A stretch of 20,876 nt of DNA from Saprospiraceae bacterium (lineage in GTDB: Bacteria; Bacteroidota; Bacteroidia; Chitinophagales; Saprospiraceae), in NCBI GenBank assembly GCA_027009605.1, contig JALVCY010000645.1, positions 1-20,876 on the forward strand, read 5' to 3'. A model generated the notes under the pieces. That model did no database searches. It was not told the DNA's origin and saw only the letters and a program-made list of their open reading frames with translations. This document shows, in pieces, positions 6,840-16,700 of this stretch. Within the stretch, counting starts at the first letter, position 1, and every line of letters begins with the position of its first letter. Made by a program: the position numbers and the translations under genes.

Positions 6840-7391
6840 ATGACCAACCCAAATACTAGATGGTATTCTTTGCGTGTCATCAGCGGCAAAGAAAAGAAAA
6901 TTAAAGAGCGACTGGATTTAGAGATAGCTAGATCCGGTTGGGAAGATGTGGTGACACAGATTTTGGTGCCTACCGAAAAAGTCTATAAGATACGTAAAGG
7001 GAAAAAAGTCATCCAAGAGAGAAATATTTTACCGGGTTATATCTTGGTAGAAGCTGTGGACGGTGGCTTGACAGGTAATGTCGTTAGAGCTTTAACGGGA
7101 CTCCCTAACATTATCAACTTCTTGGGCGGTACAAAGCCGACTCCTATGAAAGATTCGGATGCGAACCGTTTGCTTGGAAAAGTGGATGAATCACAAGATA
7201 ACATTGAGGCATTAATTGAGCCGTTTATAATTGGTGAGACCGTCAAAGTAATTGATGGAGCCTTTAAGGGATTTGTTGGTGAGATTTTAGAAATCAACGA
7301 AGAGAAAAAGAAATTAAAAGTGATTGTGAAGATTTTTGGTCGGGGTACCGAAGTCGAAGTCAACTTTGTTCAAGTTGAAAAGCAATCTTAG
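6840..7391 (+). CDS. nusG: Transcription termination/antitermination protein NusG
   Basis: 183 residues. The NGN domain covers about residues 1-115 (RWYSLRVISGKEKKIKERL; the ILPGYILVEA signature) and the C-terminal KOW domain about 125-183 (GETVKVIDGAFKGFVGEI, then VNFVQVEK). NusG binds the RNA polymerase clamp, suppresses or enhances pausing, and couples polymerase to the ribosome (S10) or Rho. No extra insertion domain is visible, so this is the housekeeping paralogue, not a UpxY/RfaH-type specialised one; the position after secE and before rplK agrees. Confidence 0.97.
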   Translation: MTNPNTRWYSLRVISGKEKKIKERLDLEIARSGWEDVVTQILVPTEKVYKIRKGKKVIQERNILPGYILVEAVDGGLTGNVVRALTGLPNIINFLGGTKPTPMKDSDANRLLGKVDESQDNIEALIEPFIIGETVKVIDGAFKGFVGEILEINEEKKKLKVIVKIFGRGTEVEVNFVQVEKQS

Positions 7392-7399
7392 GTTTTTGG

Positions 7400-7431
7400 T
7401 TTGACGCAAGTCAGACTGTATATATCATTTG
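7400..7431 (+). promoter_or_regulatory. Weak candidate internal promoter ahead of rplK
   Basis: TTTG at 7400-7403 and a second TTTG at 7428-7431 are spaced as in the Bacteroidota promoter, but the TA of the -7 element is out of place by one base. It lies in the 106-base gap between nusG and rplK. Confidence 0.25.
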
Positions 7432-7497
7432 TTCTGTTTTTTGCTTTACGATGTAGAGGCGCTTCTCAAAAAAATAGAATACTGAAAAAAAAATGAA

Positions 7498-7941
7498 ATG
7501 GCAAAAGTAGTTGAAGCTTTCATCAAGTTACAAGTAAAAGGGGGGCAAGCTAATCCGGCGCCTCCTATCGGACCTGCCTTAGGTGGTAAGGGCGTAAATA
7601 TCATGGAGTTCTGTAAACGTTTTAATGGTAGAACCCAAGATAGAATGGGACAGGTATTGCCTGTAGTTATCTCTGTTTATAAGGATAAGTCGTTTGACTT
7701 TATCATCAAGACGCCACCGGCAGCCGTTCAATTAAAAGAAGCAGCTAAGGTAAAAAAAGGCTCCGCTGAGTCTAATCGTATTAAGGTGGGTACGGTGACT
7801 TGGGATCAAATAAGAACAATTGCCGAAGGCAAAATGGTTGATATGAATGCTTTTAAAGTAGAATCAGCCATGAAAATGCTTGCAGGGACTGCAAGAAGTA
7901 TAGGGCTAAAAGTGAAAGGTACACCTCCTTGGGAAGCCTAA
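7498..7941 (+). CDS. rplK: 50S ribosomal protein L11
   Basis: 147 residues. The N-terminal domain contains QANPAPPIGPALGGKGVNIM (with the PPIGPALG loop near the thiostrepton site) and the C-terminal RNA-binding domain contains KTPPAAVQLKEAAK and KMLAGTARSIGLKVKG. L11 forms the base of the GTPase-associated stalk on 23S rRNA helices 43/44. The start ATG follows a run of A residues, the usual A-rich leader of this phylum. In other bacteria L1 represses the L11-L1 mRNA by binding its leader; the 106-base leader here could hold such a site, but I cannot identify one. Confidence 0.98.
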   Translation: MAKVVEAFIKLQVKGGQANPAPPIGPALGGKGVNIMEFCKRFNGRTQDRMGQVLPVVISVYKDKSFDFIIKTPPAAVQLKEAAKVKKGSAESNRIKVGTVTWDQIRTIAEGKMVDMNAFKVESAMKMLAGTARSIGLKVKGTPPWEA

Positions 7942-8013
7942 ACCTTTTTGCCCCTAGAGGAAGTTTCACCTCTTAATGTTTGAAACGCTATTACCTCAGT
8001 TTAATTTAATCTA

Positions 8014-8700
8014 ATGAAATTATCGAAGAAGAGAGCTGCAGTTGAGAAGAAATTCGACTTGACTCGCGAGTACAGTCTTGCCGATGCCATGAAAATGGTG
8101 AAGGATTTGAACACTTCTAAGTTTGATGCGTCTGTTGACCTGCATGTCAAGCTTGGTGTGGATCCTAGAAAAGCAGACCAAGGTATTCGGGGCACTGTAG
8201 TATTGCCACATGGAACCGGAAAAACAAAGAGAGTTTTGGTTTTATGTACTCCTGACAAAGAAGCAGAAGCTACAGAAGCCGGTGCAGATTTTGTCGGTTT
8301 GGACGACATGGTTCAAAAAATTCAAGGGGGATGGACAGACGTAGATGTCGTCATTGCCACCCCGAATGTAATGGCAAAAGTAGGACGTATTGGACGAATC
8401 TTGGGGCCTCGCGGCTTAATGCCCAATCCCAAAACCGGTACGGTAACTATGGATGTCAAGAAAGCGGTCAATGATGTAAAAGGCGGTAAAATTGCCTTCC
8501 GTGTTGATAAATACGGAATCATTCACTCTCCAATTGGTCGAGTCTCTTTTGAGCCCAAAAAGCTGGAGGAAAATGCGAAAGAATTGTTGGATATCTTGAA
8601 TAAGATGAAGCCGGCTTCCGCCAAAGGGACTTATATGAAGTCTGTTAATGTGGCACCGACGATGGGGCCGGCTGTGACAGTTGATACCCGCTCTATTTAG
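8014..8700 (+). CDS. rplA: 50S ribosomal protein L1
   Basis: 228 residues, typical length. The L1 signature is present: the start KLSKKRAAVEKKFD, VDLHVKLGVDPRKADQGIRG, GTVVLPHGTGK, and GRILGPRGLMPNPKTGTVT. L1 binds the 23S rRNA L1 stalk and helps move deacylated tRNA out of the E site; it is also a classic translational repressor of its own operon. It sits 72 bases after rplK and 23 bases before rplJ. Confidence 0.98.
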   Translation: MKLSKKRAAVEKKFDLTREYSLADAMKMVKDLNTSKFDASVDLHVKLGVDPRKADQGIRGTVVLPHGTGKTKRVLVLCTPDKEAEATEAGADFVGLDDMVQKIQGGWTDVDVVIATPNVMAKVGRIGRILGPRGLMPNPKTGTVTMDVKKAVNDVKGGKIAFRVDKYGIIHSPIGRVSFEPKKLEENAKELLDILNKMKPASAKGTYMKSVNVAPTMGPAVTVDTRSI

Positions 8701-8723
8701 TTGACGCTTAAAATTACGAAAAA

Positions 8724-9260
8724 ATGAAAAGAGAACAAAAAGCACAAATAATAGAGGACTTACGGGGAAAAATTTCCGAAGCAAACTTCTTTTATTTGAC
8801 AGATTCTTCTACTTTGACCGTAGAAGATATCAATAAATTTCGTGGCCTTTGTTTTGAAAAAGGCGTATCGATGCAAGTAGTAAAGAATACACTACTAACC
8901 AAGGCGTTAGACTCCTTAATCGCTGACGGCAATGATACCTACAAGGAATTATTACCGGAATTGAAAGGGCCTACGTCACTCATGATTTCCAGTAATCCGA
9001 AGGCTCCTGCCGAGATTATCAAGGAGTTCAGAAAGGATAAGGAAAAACCTATTTTAAAAGCTGCATACATTGATGCTTCTGTTTTTGTTGGGGATGACAA
9101 ACTAGAAGGACTATCCAAAATCAAGACCAAGGAAGAATTGGTCGGAGAGATTATTGGCCTTCTACAATCACCAGCCAAGAATGTTATCAGTGGCTTGAAA
9201 TCAGCCGGCTCTACTTTAGCCGGATTGATGAAAACATTGGAAGAGCGTGCAGCTTCCTGA
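8724..9260 (+). CDS. rplJ: 50S ribosomal protein L10
   Basis: 178 residues. It has the N-terminal rRNA-binding region MKREQKAQIIEDLRGKI, the core KGVSMQVVKNTLLTKALD and KGPTSLMIS, and a C-terminal helix (residues about 150-178) that binds L7/L12 dimers. L10 is the stalk platform. Only 23 bases separate it from rplA, leaving no room for the long L10 leader seen in E. coli or Bacillus, so any stalk-protein autoregulation must act elsewhere. Confidence 0.97.
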   Translation: MKREQKAQIIEDLRGKISEANFFYLTDSSTLTVEDINKFRGLCFEKGVSMQVVKNTLLTKALDSLIADGNDTYKELLPELKGPTSLMISSNPKAPAEIIKEFRKDKEKPILKAAYIDASVFVGDDKLEGLSKIKTKEELVGEIIGLLQSPAKNVISGLKSAGSTLAGLMKTLEERAAS

Positions 9261-9313
9261 TTTTGGCTTCTAAGTTCATCGCACACTCATTGTGTATATA
9301 AAAAAAATTGAAA

Positions 9314-9691
9314 ATGGCAGATTTGAAAGATTTTGCAGAAAAATTAGTTAACTTGACCGTAAAGGAAGTAAGCGAGTTGGCTGATATTTTGAAAGAAGAA
9401 TACGGTATTGAGCCTGCTGCTGCTGCAGTAGCTGTTGCTGCTCCGGGCGCAGGTGGTGATGCCGGTGCTGCGGAAGAGCAAACGGAGTTCACAGTTGTAT
9501 TGACTGAAGCCGGTTCTTCTAAATTACAAGTAATTAAAGCAGTTAAGACCGCTTTGGGATTGGGTCTTAAAGATGCTAAGGAGTTAGTTGATGGCGCTCC
9601 TGCAAACCTAAAAGAAGGTGTTTCTAAGGACGAAGCTGAAGAGCTTAAGAAAGTTGTAGAAGATGCAGGTGGAGTCATTGAACTAAAATAA
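9314..9691 (+). CDS. rplL: 50S ribosomal protein L7/L12
   Basis: 125 residues starting MADLKDFAEKLVNLTV at the ATG at 9314; a TTG two codons upstream would add only MK and is not favoured. The N-terminal dimerisation helix pair is followed by an Ala/Gly-rich flexible hinge (residues about 36-55, AAAAVAVAAPGAGGDAGAA) and the C-terminal domain with FTVVLTEAGSSKLQVIKAV and GLGLKDAKELVDGAP. L7/L12 recruits EF-Tu, EF-G and IF2. Several copies bind each L10, so it must be made in excess; the hairpin after it may help. Confidence 0.98.
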   Translation: MADLKDFAEKLVNLTVKEVSELADILKEEYGIEPAAAAVAVAAPGAGGDAGAAEEQTEFTVVLTEAGSSKLQVIKAVKTALGLGLKDAKELVDGAPANLKEGVSKDEAEELKKVVEDAGGVIELK

Positions 9692-9738
9692 TCTCCCAAT
9701 CTTAATGATAGAAAGCTTCTATTTAAGATAATAAATTA

Positions 9739-9777
9739 GGCTTAGCTGTTGATGCAAATCAACGGCTAAGCCATTTT
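9739..9777 (+). terminator. GNRA-capped hairpin between rplL and rpoB (attenuator or processing site)
   Basis: A 15-bp stem: GGCTTAGC (9739-9746) with GCTAAGCC (9765-9772), a T-G wobble, then GTTGAT (9748-9753) with ATCAAC (9758-9763), closed by a GCAA tetraloop. Only four T residues (9774-9777) follow, so termination would be partial. In E. coli an attenuator and an RNase III site occupy this same gap, lowering rpoBC relative to ribosomal proteins; a similar role is inferred. Confidence 0.65.
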
Positions 9778-9837
9778 GTGTAATTTATCAGGCATATTTT
9801 GTCTGTGTTTCATTTCTCCTAAAACTTACGCCATATT

Positions 9838-12800
9838 ATGACATACACCGCTTCTACAGTTTCGGCAGAAAGCAAAAGGATCATTTTTGGGCAGATTAAT
9901 CTTCCTTCTGAATATCCGGATTTATTAGAAATCCAAATGAAGTCGTTTCAAGAGTTTTTTCAGCTTGAAACAACCCCCGAAAATAGATCTAATGAAGGCT
10001 TGTTTAAAGTTTTTCAGGAAAATTTTCCTATTACGGATACACGTAATATCTTTAATTTAGAATTTTTGGATTATTACATCGACCCACCACGATACACGAT
10101 TGATGAGTGTATGCAGCGGGGTTTGACGATGAGCGTCCCGCTCAAAGCCAAACTAAAGTTGTCTTGTAATGATGAAGAGCATATTGACTTTGAAACCATC
10201 ATCCAGGATGTGTTTTTAGGTAATATTCCTTACATGACTCCAAAAGGTACTTTTATCATTAATGGTGCTGAAAGAGTGATTGTCTCTCAATTGCACCGTT
10301 CACCCGGTGTGTTTTTTGGTAGAAGTGTACACCCTAACGGTACCACACTCTATAATGCGAGAGTGATTCCTTTCAAGGGAGCTTGGATGGAGTTTGCGAC
10401 CGATACCAAAATGGTCATGTACACGTACATTGATCGAAAAAAGAAATTTCCGGTAACGACTTTGTTACGGGCTATTGGTTTTGATACCGATAAACAAATT
10501 TTGAATCTTTTTGGGCTTGCTGAAGAAGTAAAGGCGACTAAAAAAGATTTAAAGAAGCATATTGGGCGGAAGTTAGCCGCTAGAGTCCTGAAGACGTGGG
10601 TGGAAGATTTTGTTGATGAAGATACTTCCGAAACCGTTACTATTAAGCGTAATGAAATCATTCTCGAAAGAGATGTCATCTTAGATGAAGAAAATATTCA
10701 GGCTATTTTGGATTCCGAGGTCGAAGACATTATCATCCAAAAGGATGATATCGACATGGACTACGAGGTCATCTACAATACTTTACAGAAAGATGTGACC
10801 AGCTCAGAAATCGAAGCCGTACAATATATCTACCGCCAATTGCGCGGGACAGATCCACCGGATGAAGAAACGGCTCGCGGTATCATTGACAAGTTATTCT
10901 TTTCTGATAGAAGATATAACCTGGGTGAAGTCGGCCGGTATAAGATTAATCATAAGTTAGGTTTTGAAGATGTGGATACTTTGGTGTTGACCAAAGAGGA
11001 TATCTTGGGGATTGTCAAATACTTGATTAACTTAATTAACCAACGTGCCGAGACCGATGATATTGACCACTTGAGTAATCGACGGGTCAGAACAGTAGGG
11101 GAGCAATTGTATGCGCAGTTTGGTGTCGGTTTGGCTAGAATGGCCAGAACCATTCGTGAACGGATGAATGTCCGGGATAACGAAGTGTTTACTCCGATTG
11201 ACTTGATTAATGCCCGGACTCTGTCATCCGTCATTAACTCCTTTTTTGGTACCAGCCAATTGTCGCAGTTTTTGGATCAAACGAATCCCCTTTCGGAAAT
11301 TACCCACAAGCGTAGAATCTCCGCATTAGGACCGGGTGGTTTGTCCAGAGAGCGTGCCGGCTTTGAAGTGCGGGATGTACACTATTCGCACTACGGACGG
11401 TTGTGTACGATTGAGACTCCTGAAGGACCCAATATCGGTCTGATTTCGACTTTGTGTGTGCATGCCAAGGTCAATAAAATGGGATTCTTGGAGACTCCGT
11501 ACAGAAAAGTGGAAAACGGTACCGTGTTGATTGATGATGTTCAGTATCTTTCTGCGGAAGATGAAGAGAAGAAGATTATTGCGCAAGCGAACTCTCCTTT
11601 GGATGATAAAGGACATTTTACAACCGACAGAATCAGGAGTAGAGAAAGTGGGGAATTCCCAACCTTGCCACCGGATCAGATTGATTATATGGATGTGGCA
11701 CCTAACCAAATTGTGGGGGTATCCGCCTCAATGATTCCATTCTTAGAAAACGATGATGCGAACCGGGCTTTGATGGGCTCTAACATGCAACGTCAAGCCG
11801 TGCCCTTATTGCGTCCTTCTTCTCCGATTGTAGGGACCGGTTTGGAAGGTAAAGTAGCCCGGGACAGCCGGATGTTGATAAATGCCGAAGGCGACGGGGT
11901 TGTCGAGTATGTCGATGCCAACGAAATCATCATCAAATACGATAGAACAGAGGAAGACCAATTGACTTCTTTTGAAGATAATTATAAGTCATACAAATTG
12001 ACCAAGTTTAGAAGAACCAACCAAGGGACTTGTATTAACTTGAAGCCGATTGTACGGAAAGGAATGCGTGTACACAAAGGGATGATCCTTTGCGATGGAT
12101 ATGCGACAGAGAAAGGTGAGTTGGCTCTAGGTCAAAACCTAAAAGTGGCCTTTATGCCTTGGAAAGGGTATAACTTTGAAGATGCGATTGTCCTTTCGGA
12201 AAGGGTCTTGCATGATGATTTGTTTACGTCATTACATATTGAGCACTTTGAGATGGATGTCCGGGATACCAAGTTAGGTGAAGAAATCCTAACGAATGAT
12301 ATTCCCAACGTCAGTGAAGAAGCGACCAAAGATTTGGATGAAAATGGGGTCATCCGTGTCGGTGCTTGGATTAAGCCTAGGGACATTTTGATTGGAAAGA
12401 TTACTCCGAAAGGAGAATCAGACCCGACTCCGGAAGAAAAATTATTGCGTGCTATCTTTGGGGACAAAGCCGGCGACGTGAAAGATGCTTCATTGAAAGC
12501 GTCCCCTTCTGCGAAAGGAGTCATTATTGGTACTCAATTATTCTCCAGAGCCAAGAAAGACCAAGACCAAAAGGAGAAGGAAAAGATTGTTCTTCAAAAA
12601 TTAGAAGATCAACATAAGATTGCTCTAAACGAGTTGCGAACCATTTTGATTGATAAGCTGCTTGTTTTAGTCAAAGACAAAAAGACCCAAGGAATTAGAA
12701 GTATCTATGGAGAAGAGTTTATTCCGGAAGGAACCAAATTAACTCGTTCTTTGTTGAAAGAGATTGATTACTCTACGGTGGATTATTCTAATTGGATTGA

Positions 12801-13653
12801 TGATAAGAAGGCTAATGGCTTGATTGTCAGAATGTTGCATAATTATAGCATCAAGGTCAACGAAGAAGTTGGGCGTTATAAGAGAGAGCGTTTTAACATC
12901 AGTATCGGAGATGAGTTGCCTGCCGGTGTCTTGAATTTAGCGAAAGTGTATCTTGCGAAAAAACGGAAGTTAAAAGTAGGAGACAAGTTGGCCGGAAGAC
13001 ACGGTAATAAGGGGATTGTCTCCAGAATCGTGCCATTGGCAGATATGCCTTTCCTAGAAGATGGAACTCCTGTTGATATTGTGTTGAATCCATTAGGTGT
13101 ACCTTCCCGGATGAACTTGGGGCAGATTTTTGAGACCGTATTGGGCTGGGCCGGACAAGAATTGGGCGTTAAGTTTGGAACGCCAATCTTTGACGGAGCC
13201 AAGCCGGAAGAAATCGAGAGCTATTTGAATAAGGCCAACTTGCCCTATTTGGGTCAAACATATCTGTATGATGGCGAGACCGGTGATCGATTCCACCAGC
13301 AGGCGACGGTAGGTGTGATTTACATGTTGAAGTTGTCTCACATGGTTGATGACAAGATGCATGCTAGATCCATTGGGCCTTACTCCTTAATTACGCAGCA
13401 GCCATTGGGTGGTAAAGCTCAGTTTGGTGGACAGCGTTTTGGAGAGATGGAAGTCTGGGCCTTGGAAGCGTATGGTGCCGCCAATATTTTGCAAGAGTTG
13501 TTGACGTATAAATCTGATGATGTGGTCGGTAGAGCCAAAGCCTACGAAACCATCGTCAAAGGCCAAAACTTACCGAAACCAAACATTCCGGAGTCCTTTA
13601 ATGTACTGGTACATGAAATGCGCGGATTGGCATTGGATATTAAGTTTGACTAA
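9838..13653 (+). CDS. rpoB: DNA-directed RNA polymerase subunit beta
   Basis: 1271 residues, as usual for Bacteroidota RpoB. The rifampicin-pocket region begins at residue 471 (GTSQLSQFLDQTNPLSEITH) and runs on through KRRISALGPGGL; D480, H490 and S495 correspond to E. coli D516, H526 and S531, all the sensitive-type residues, so rifampicin sensitivity is predicted. The active-site loop GYNFEDAI has E781 and D782. GDKLAGRHGNKG begins at residue 1048. The end MRGLALDIKFD is the clamp segment joining RpoC. ATG at 9838 gives a plausible N-terminus ahead of the conserved FGQINLPSEYPDLLEIQ. rpoC follows after 47 bases. Confidence 0.99.
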   Translation: MTYTASTVSAESKRIIFGQINLPSEYPDLLEIQMKSFQEFFQLETTPENRSNEGLFKVFQENFPITDTRNIFNLEFLDYYIDPPRYTIDECMQRGLTMSVPLKAKLKLSCNDEEHIDFETIIQDVFLGNIPYMTPKGTFIINGAERVIVSQLHRSPGVFFGRSVHPNGTTLYNARVIPFKGAWMEFATDTKMVMYTYIDRKKKFPVTTLLRAIGFDTDKQILNLFGLAEEVKATKKDLKKHIGRKLAARVLKTWVEDFVDEDTSETVTIKRNEIILERDVILDEENIQAILDSEVEDIIIQKDDIDMDYEVIYNTLQKDVTSSEIEAVQYIYRQLRGTDPPDEETARGIIDKLFFSDRRYNLGEVGRYKINHKLGFEDVDTLVLTKEDILGIVKYLINLINQRAETDDIDHLSNRRVRTVGEQLYAQFGVGLARMARTIRERMNVRDNEVFTPIDLINARTLSSVINSFFGTSQLSQFLDQTNPLSEITHKRRISALGPGGLSRERAGFEVRDVHYSHYGRLCTIETPEGPNIGLISTLCVHAKVNKMGFLETPYRKVENGTVLIDDVQYLSAEDEEKKIIAQANSPLDDKGHFTTDRIRSRESGEFPTLPPDQIDYMDVAPNQIVGVSASMIPFLENDDANRALMGSNMQRQAVPLLRPSSPIVGTGLEGKVARDSRMLINAEGDGVVEYVDANEIIIKYDRTEEDQLTSFEDNYKSYKLTKFRRTNQGTCINLKPIVRKGMRVHKGMILCDGYATEKGELALGQNLKVAFMPWKGYNFEDAIVLSERVLHDDLFTSLHIEHFEMDVRDTKLGEEILTNDIPNVSEEATKDLDENGVIRVGAWIKPRDILIGKITPKGESDPTPEEKLLRAIFGDKAGDVKDASLKASPSAKGVIIGTQLFSRAKKDQDQKEKEKIVLQKLEDQHKIALNELRTILIDKLLVLVKDKKTQGIRSIYGEEFIPEGTKLTRSLLKEIDYSTVDYSNWIDDKKANGLIVRMLHNYSIKVNEEVGRYKRERFNISIGDELPAGVLNLAKVYLAKKRKLKVGDKLAGRHGNKGIVSRIVPLADMPFLEDGTPVDIVLNPLGVPSRMNLGQIFETVLGWAGQELGVKFGTPIFDGAKPEEIESYLNKANLPYLGQTYLYDGETGDRFHQQATVGVIYMLKLSHMVDDKMHARSIGPYSLITQQPLGGKAQFGGQRFGEMEVWALEAYGAANILQELLTYKSDDVVGRAKAYETIVKGQNLPKPNIPESFNVLVHEMRGLALDIKFD

Positions 13654-13700
13654 AACGGTCATCAGAAACTCCTTTTTTGAATTTTTAAAATCAGCTAAGT

Positions 13701-16700
13701 ATGGCTTTTAGAAATAAAAATACAGCTTCACAAACGAATAGTGATTTTAGTACAATTACTATTAGTTTGGCTTCTCCGGACTCCATTCTTAACCGTTCGC
13801 ATGGTGAAGTATTGAAGCCGGAAACCATCAACTACCGGTCTTATAAGCCGGAGCGGGATGGACTATTTTGTGAGCGTATTTTTGGTCCGGTCAAGGACTA
13901 TGAGTGTTATTGCGGAAAGTACAAACGGATTCGTTATCGCGGTATCGTATGTGATCGTTGTGGGGTAGAGGTCACAGAAAAGAAGGTGCGTCGAGAGCGT
14001 CAAGGCCATATCGAGTTGGTCGTGCCGGTGGTACATACTTGGTTTTTTAGGTCTTTACCTAATAAATTGGGATATATCTTGGGGATTGCTTCTAAGCACC
14101 TGCAGATGATTATCTATTACGAACGATATGTCGTAATTCAGCCGGGTAGCTTGGCCGAAGAGCTCTCTGTCAATGATTTATTGACAGAAGAAGAATACTT
14201 CGAGCGTTTGGATAGTCTGTCCAAAGAAGAGCAAATGCTTCCGGATGAAGATCCGAATAAGTTTATTGCTAAGATGGGGGCAGAAGCGGTCAGGGATTTG
14301 CTTTCGCGAATTGATTTTGATGCGTTGTCCGCCGAATTGCGGGAAACGGCCGCTACCGTCAAGTCTCAGCAAAAGAAATCAGAAGCTCTAAAGCGTCTGA
14401 AAGTGGTCGAGGCGGTTCGGGATTCTTCTAATCGTGTAGAGAACAAACCGGAATGGGCTGTTGTCCATTACCTACCGGTGATTCCACCTGAATTGAGACC
14501 TTTAGTTCCTTTGGATGGTGGCCGATTTGCTAGTTCTGACTTGAACGATTTGTATCGTCGGGTCATTATTAGAAACAATCGACTTAAGCGTCTTTTGGAA
14601 ATTAAAGCACCGGAAGTCATTCTTCGAAATGAAAAACGGATGTTGCAAGAAGCGGTGGATTCTTTGTTTGATAATTCACGGAAGTCCAATGCAGTTAAGG
14701 TCGATGGCGGCCGTGCGTTAAAGTCATTGAGTGGAGTTTTGAAAGGGAAGCAAGGACGTTTTCGTCAAAATCTATTGGGTAAACGGGTAGATTATTCAGG
14801 ACGTTCGGTGATTGTTGTTGGGCCTAACTTGAAATTGCATGAGTGTGGTATTCCGAAAGGGATGGCATCCGAGCTGTTTAAGCCCTTCATTATCAAGAAG
14901 TTATTGGATCGCGGAATTGTTAAGACGGTGAAGTCTGCCAAAAAGCACGTAGATCAAAAGAATCCGGTTATCTGGGAGATTTTGGAAAATATCTTGAAAG
15001 GGCATCCGGTCTTGCTCAACCGGGCTCCGACGCTGCACAGATTGTCTATTCAAGCTTTCCAACCGGTGTTGATTGAAGGTAAGGCGATTCGTTTGCACCC
15101 ATTAGTTTGTAGTGCCTTTAATGCGGATTTCGATGGTGACCAAATGGCGGTGCATGTACCGTTGAGTAATGCGGCGATTTTGGAAGCTCAAGTGTTGATG
15201 CTTTCTACGCACAATATGTTAAACCCGCAAAACGGTACACCGATTACGCTACCATCTCAGGATATGGTCTTGGGGCTTTACTATTTGACGAAAGTCTTAA
15301 AGTCCAATGATGAGAGAAAGGTATTAGGAGAAGGACGCACATTTTATTCTGCCGAAGAAGTTCAAATTGCTTATGCAGAAGAGCAAGTAGATTTGCATGC
15401 AGAGATTACGGTGCGGGCAAGAGTTGAAGATGAAGAAGGAAATATGGTTCAGGGTAGAGTAAAGACTACTGTTGGGCGTGTTTTATTTAATGAATCTGTA
15501 CCGGACACGGTGCCGTTTGTCAATGAATTATTGACCAAGAAAAACTTGAAGAAGATTATCCATAATATCATGTTGCGTACAGACATACCAACGACTGCCA
15601 AGTTTTTGGATGATATTAAGGAAAAAGGATTCTATTGGTCTTTTAAAGGCGGCTTGTCGTTTAACTTGGGGGATTTGATTAATCCATCTAACAAAAAGGC
15701 GGTCTTAGAAGAAGCCCAAGCTCAGGTAGATGAAATCCAAAATAATTTTAACTTTGGTATCATCACCAATAACGAGCGTTATAACAAGGTCATCGACAAA
15801 TGGAACGATGCAGATAGAAAGATTACCGAAAAATTAATGACCGAGATAGCCACTCATAAAGATGGTTTTAATTCGGTGTATATGATGTTGCACTCCGGTG
15901 CGCGTGGATCCCAAGCGCAGATTAAGCAGCTTTGTGGATTACGGGGATTGATGGCTAAACCAAGAAAATCCGGAGATACTGGTGGTGCGGTTATCGAAAA
16001 CCCGATTTTATCCAACTTTGTAGAAGGATTGAGTGTATTGGAGTATTTTATCTCTACACACGGTGCGCGTAAAGGTTTGGCGGATACGGCGTTGAAAACA
16101 GCGGATGCGGGTTATTTGACTAGAAGATTGGTGGATGTGGCACAGGATGTGGTGATTAAGGAGGTGGATTGTGATACTTTACGGGGGATTAAGACCCGTG
16201 CGATAGTAGATGGGGATATGGTCATCCAATCATTAGCGGATAGGATAGAGGGTCGTTATTCGCTGTATGATATTTATGAGCCGGGAACGGACAAGGTGTT
16301 GGTTGGGGCTGCCGAGTATATCACCAGTGATATGGCTAAGACAATTGAAGCTCTAGGCATAGAAGAAGTGGATATTCGTTCGGTATTGACTTGTGATACG
16401 AACCGCGGAGTTTGTGCCAAGTGTTATGGTAAGAACTTGGCTACCGGCCGGATTGCGGAAGAAGGAGATGCGGTAGGGATTATTGCCGCACAGTCCATTG
16501 GTGAGCCGGGGACACAGTTGACATTGCGTACCTTCCACGTAGGTGGTGTGGCTTCAATCGGAAAAACGGAATCAAGCCTTTCGGCCAATTTTGCAGGCCG
16601 CTTAGAGTATGATTCCAGTTTGCGTTGGGCGGAAAAAGAGATTGATGGAAAGAAAAAGAAGATTGTGACGACTCGTACAGGCGAGTACCGGATAGTGGAT

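Noticed and set aside
8701..8723. L10 leader regulatory RNA before rplJ
   Set aside because: Only 23 bases lie between rplA and rplJ, too short for the known L10 leader.
11248..11325. Rifampicin-resistance substitutions in rpoB
   Set aside because: D480, H490 and S495 are all the sensitive-type residues; L479 and T482 differ from E. coli but are not known to me as resistance changes.
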